Position numbers and translations under genes: made by a program. The notes under the pieces are model-generated. The model was not told the DNA's origin. It saw only the letters and a list, made by a program, of their open reading frames with translations, and did not search any database. Of a stretch of DNA of 64,000 bases, positions 63,037-64,000 are shown in pieces. Every line of letters begins with the position of its first letter. Within the stretch, counting starts at the first letter, position 1. Source of the stretch: Phycisphaeraceae bacterium (GTDB lineage Bacteria; Planctomycetota; Phycisphaerae; Phycisphaerales; UBA1924); contig JAHBXC010000003.1 of assembly GCA_019636675.1 (NCBI GenBank), positions 372,001-436,000 on the forward strand. Direction: 5' to 3'.

Positions 63037-63507
63037 TCAGGACACGCCGTACTCGGCCCAGCTCGAGGGCGTCTCGCCCACGCGCACGCGTTCGAGCCGG
63101 ACGCCCGGGGGGAAGGCGTAGCGCACGCCGTCCTTGGGGTCGGTCATCGCCTCGCGTCGCGCGAGGATGCCCGAGAGGTGGTCGAAGATCAGCTTCGCCA
63201 TCGCCTCGGTGGTCGGGTCCTGGTTGTCGAAGGCGACGAGGCGCTCACCGGCGAGGGCGCGCAGCTCCGGCGCCCGCGGGTCGGCGCTGTTGATCGCCAT
63301 CGCGTGGTCGAAGCGGTCGATGAACCCCTGCACCGCCAGCTTGATCGCCTTGAAGTCGCAGACCATGTCGCGCTCGTCGAGCGTCGCGCTCGAGAGGACG
63401 ACCTCGACCACGCGCGTGTGCCCGTGGGGGAAGCGGCACGCGCCGGGGTGCTTCGAGAGCAGGTGCCCGCTCTCGACGGTGAACGATTTGCAGACCCGAT
63501 AGACCAA
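63037..63507 (-). CDS. queD: 6-carboxytetrahydropterin synthase QueD
   Basis: About 156 residues. It carries the zinc-site pattern of the 6-pyruvoyl-tetrahydropterin synthase/QueD family: His in VESGH and the CRFPHGH stretch, including the catalytic Cys, then MVCDFKAIK and the His in FDHAMAIN. QueD converts dihydroneopterin triphosphate to 6-carboxytetrahydropterin in queuosine and 7-deazaguanine biosynthesis. A TTG at 63507 (VYRVCKSF follows) is chosen: no ATG or GTG lies near the domain start and the upstream ATG (63630) would overlap queE by 70 bp. The queE gene lies directly upstream on the same strand (50 bp). Confidence 0.85.
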   Translation of the reverse strand: MVYRVCKSFTVESGHLLSKHPGACRFPHGHTRVVEVVLSSATLDERDMVCDFKAIKLAVQGFIDRFDHAMAINSADPRAPELRALAGERLVAFDNQDPTTEAMAKLIFDHLSGILARREAMTDPKDGVRYAFPPGVRLERVRVGETPSSWAEYGVS

Positions 63508-63557
63508 TGCGAACAACGCTCCGAGTGGGTGGGCGACCGGCTCGACCCGGGCTCTGG

Positions 63558-64000
63558 TCAGGTTCCGCGGCGGTTCCCGAAGAGCTCGATGTGGAGCCGT
63601 TGACAATAGCGCCAGCCCCTGTCGACGCACGCCTTCGCCACCCAGCCCTGCCTGGCCGCGATCTCCTCCCGGGTCCGACCCTCGGGCATCAGCAGGACAT
63701 CGGTCGCGTCCCAGCCCTCCAGCCGGTCGAGCAGGGCCTGGATCTCGACGAGGTCGCCCGGGTCGGTCACGACGAACTTGAGCTGCAGGTCGCGCCCGGA
63801 CGCGCGCTGGCGCCCCAGCAGCGAGCGCAGCGCCGGCAGGTTCACGCGCCGCGACTCGTGCATCGCGTGCTCGCGGGGGAAGGCGACCGGGTCGGGGGCC
63901 GAGGTCGACAGTTTGGGGCTGACGCTGAGCAGGTCGCAGGGCGCGCCGGGGGCCGGGTCAAGGGTCCCAGCGGTCTCGACGGTCACATGCATCCCGGCCT
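63558..64000 (-). CDS. queE: 7-carboxy-7-deazaguanine synthase QueE, C-terminal part (cut by window end)
   Basis: The frame is open to base 64000. The visible end matches QueE: HVTVETAGT, CDLLSVSPKLSTSAP, LKFVVTDPGDLVEIQALLD, VLLMPEGRTREEI and the C-terminal RLHIELFGNRRGT. QueE is a radical-SAM enzyme that makes 7-carboxy-7-deazaguanine from 6-carboxytetrahydropterin, the product of QueD encoded next. The radical-SAM cysteine motif lies outside the window. The pair is probably one operon. Confidence 0.85.
   Translation of the reverse strand, partial: AGMHVTVETAGTLDPAPGAPCDLLSVSPKLSTSAPDPVAFPREHAMHESRRVNLPALRSLLGRQRASGRDLQLKFVVTDPGDLVEIQALLDRLEGWDATDVLLMPEGRTREEIAARQGWVAKACVDRGWRYCQRLHIELFGNRRGT

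Overview
GC-rich (about two thirds G+C) chromosomal DNA that looks planctomycetal, most likely Phycisphaerae/Phycisphaerales. The clues are C-terminal dockerin-like EF-hand pairs on many unrelated secreted proteins, VPAPG/VPTPG tails of the PEP-CTERM kind, stand-alone type II pseudopilins, a planctomycete-type ECF sigma factor, a large membrane Ser/Thr kinase, a sulfatase and a CotH-family protein. The assignment rests on gene content only.

Region 1 (1-16.3 kb) is mostly housekeeping and stress functions: the end of a Na/phosphate cotransporter, a P-type cation ATPase overlapping a D-lactate dehydrogenase, a Ser/Thr kinase followed by an FHA-GAF-PP2C (SpoIIE-like) phosphatase, a divergent oxyR/catalase pair with an OxyR-like site between them, rmuC, and a secreted M16-like protein with a damaged zinc motif. 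Region 2 (16.5-33.3 kb) holds a stress protein, two small envelope genes, dnaE, an ECF sigma factor, a lipoprotein gene, phoH and a PgpH-like 7TM-HD gene (without ybeY), a pseudopilin, clpB, a SUMF1-like PEP-CTERM protein, two small conserved genes and tRNA-Gly(GCC).

Region 3 (33.4-63.0 kb) is an exported-protein region: sulfatase, CotH/lamin-tail protein, repeat proteins, a 1395-residue beta-helix-like protein, a sialidase-like protein and a metalloprotease. Seven of these eight proteins end in a dockerin-like module (the sulfatase does not), and five of those modules are bracketed by two cysteines. A pseudopilin, a histidine kinase and an NtrC-type regulator form an overlapping operon within it.

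The most unusual locus is 45.06-51.1 kb. A 1433-residue secreted protein (FG-GAP repeats, Gly-rich linker, Ig-like domains, calcium-binding repeats) changes abruptly to lower-GC DNA at its C-terminus, where a candidate PD-(D/E)xK nuclease domain is seen (E1214, D1256, E1282-x-K1284). A small gene starts 3 bp after its stop, and a second fragment-plus-small-gene pair follows. An 88/89-bp imperfect direct repeat follows each of the two small genes. This is the layout of a polymorphic toxin-immunity locus with an orphan cassette, here built on a planctomycete exported scaffold. The window ends with queD and the 3' part of queE (queuosine/7-deazaguanine synthesis).
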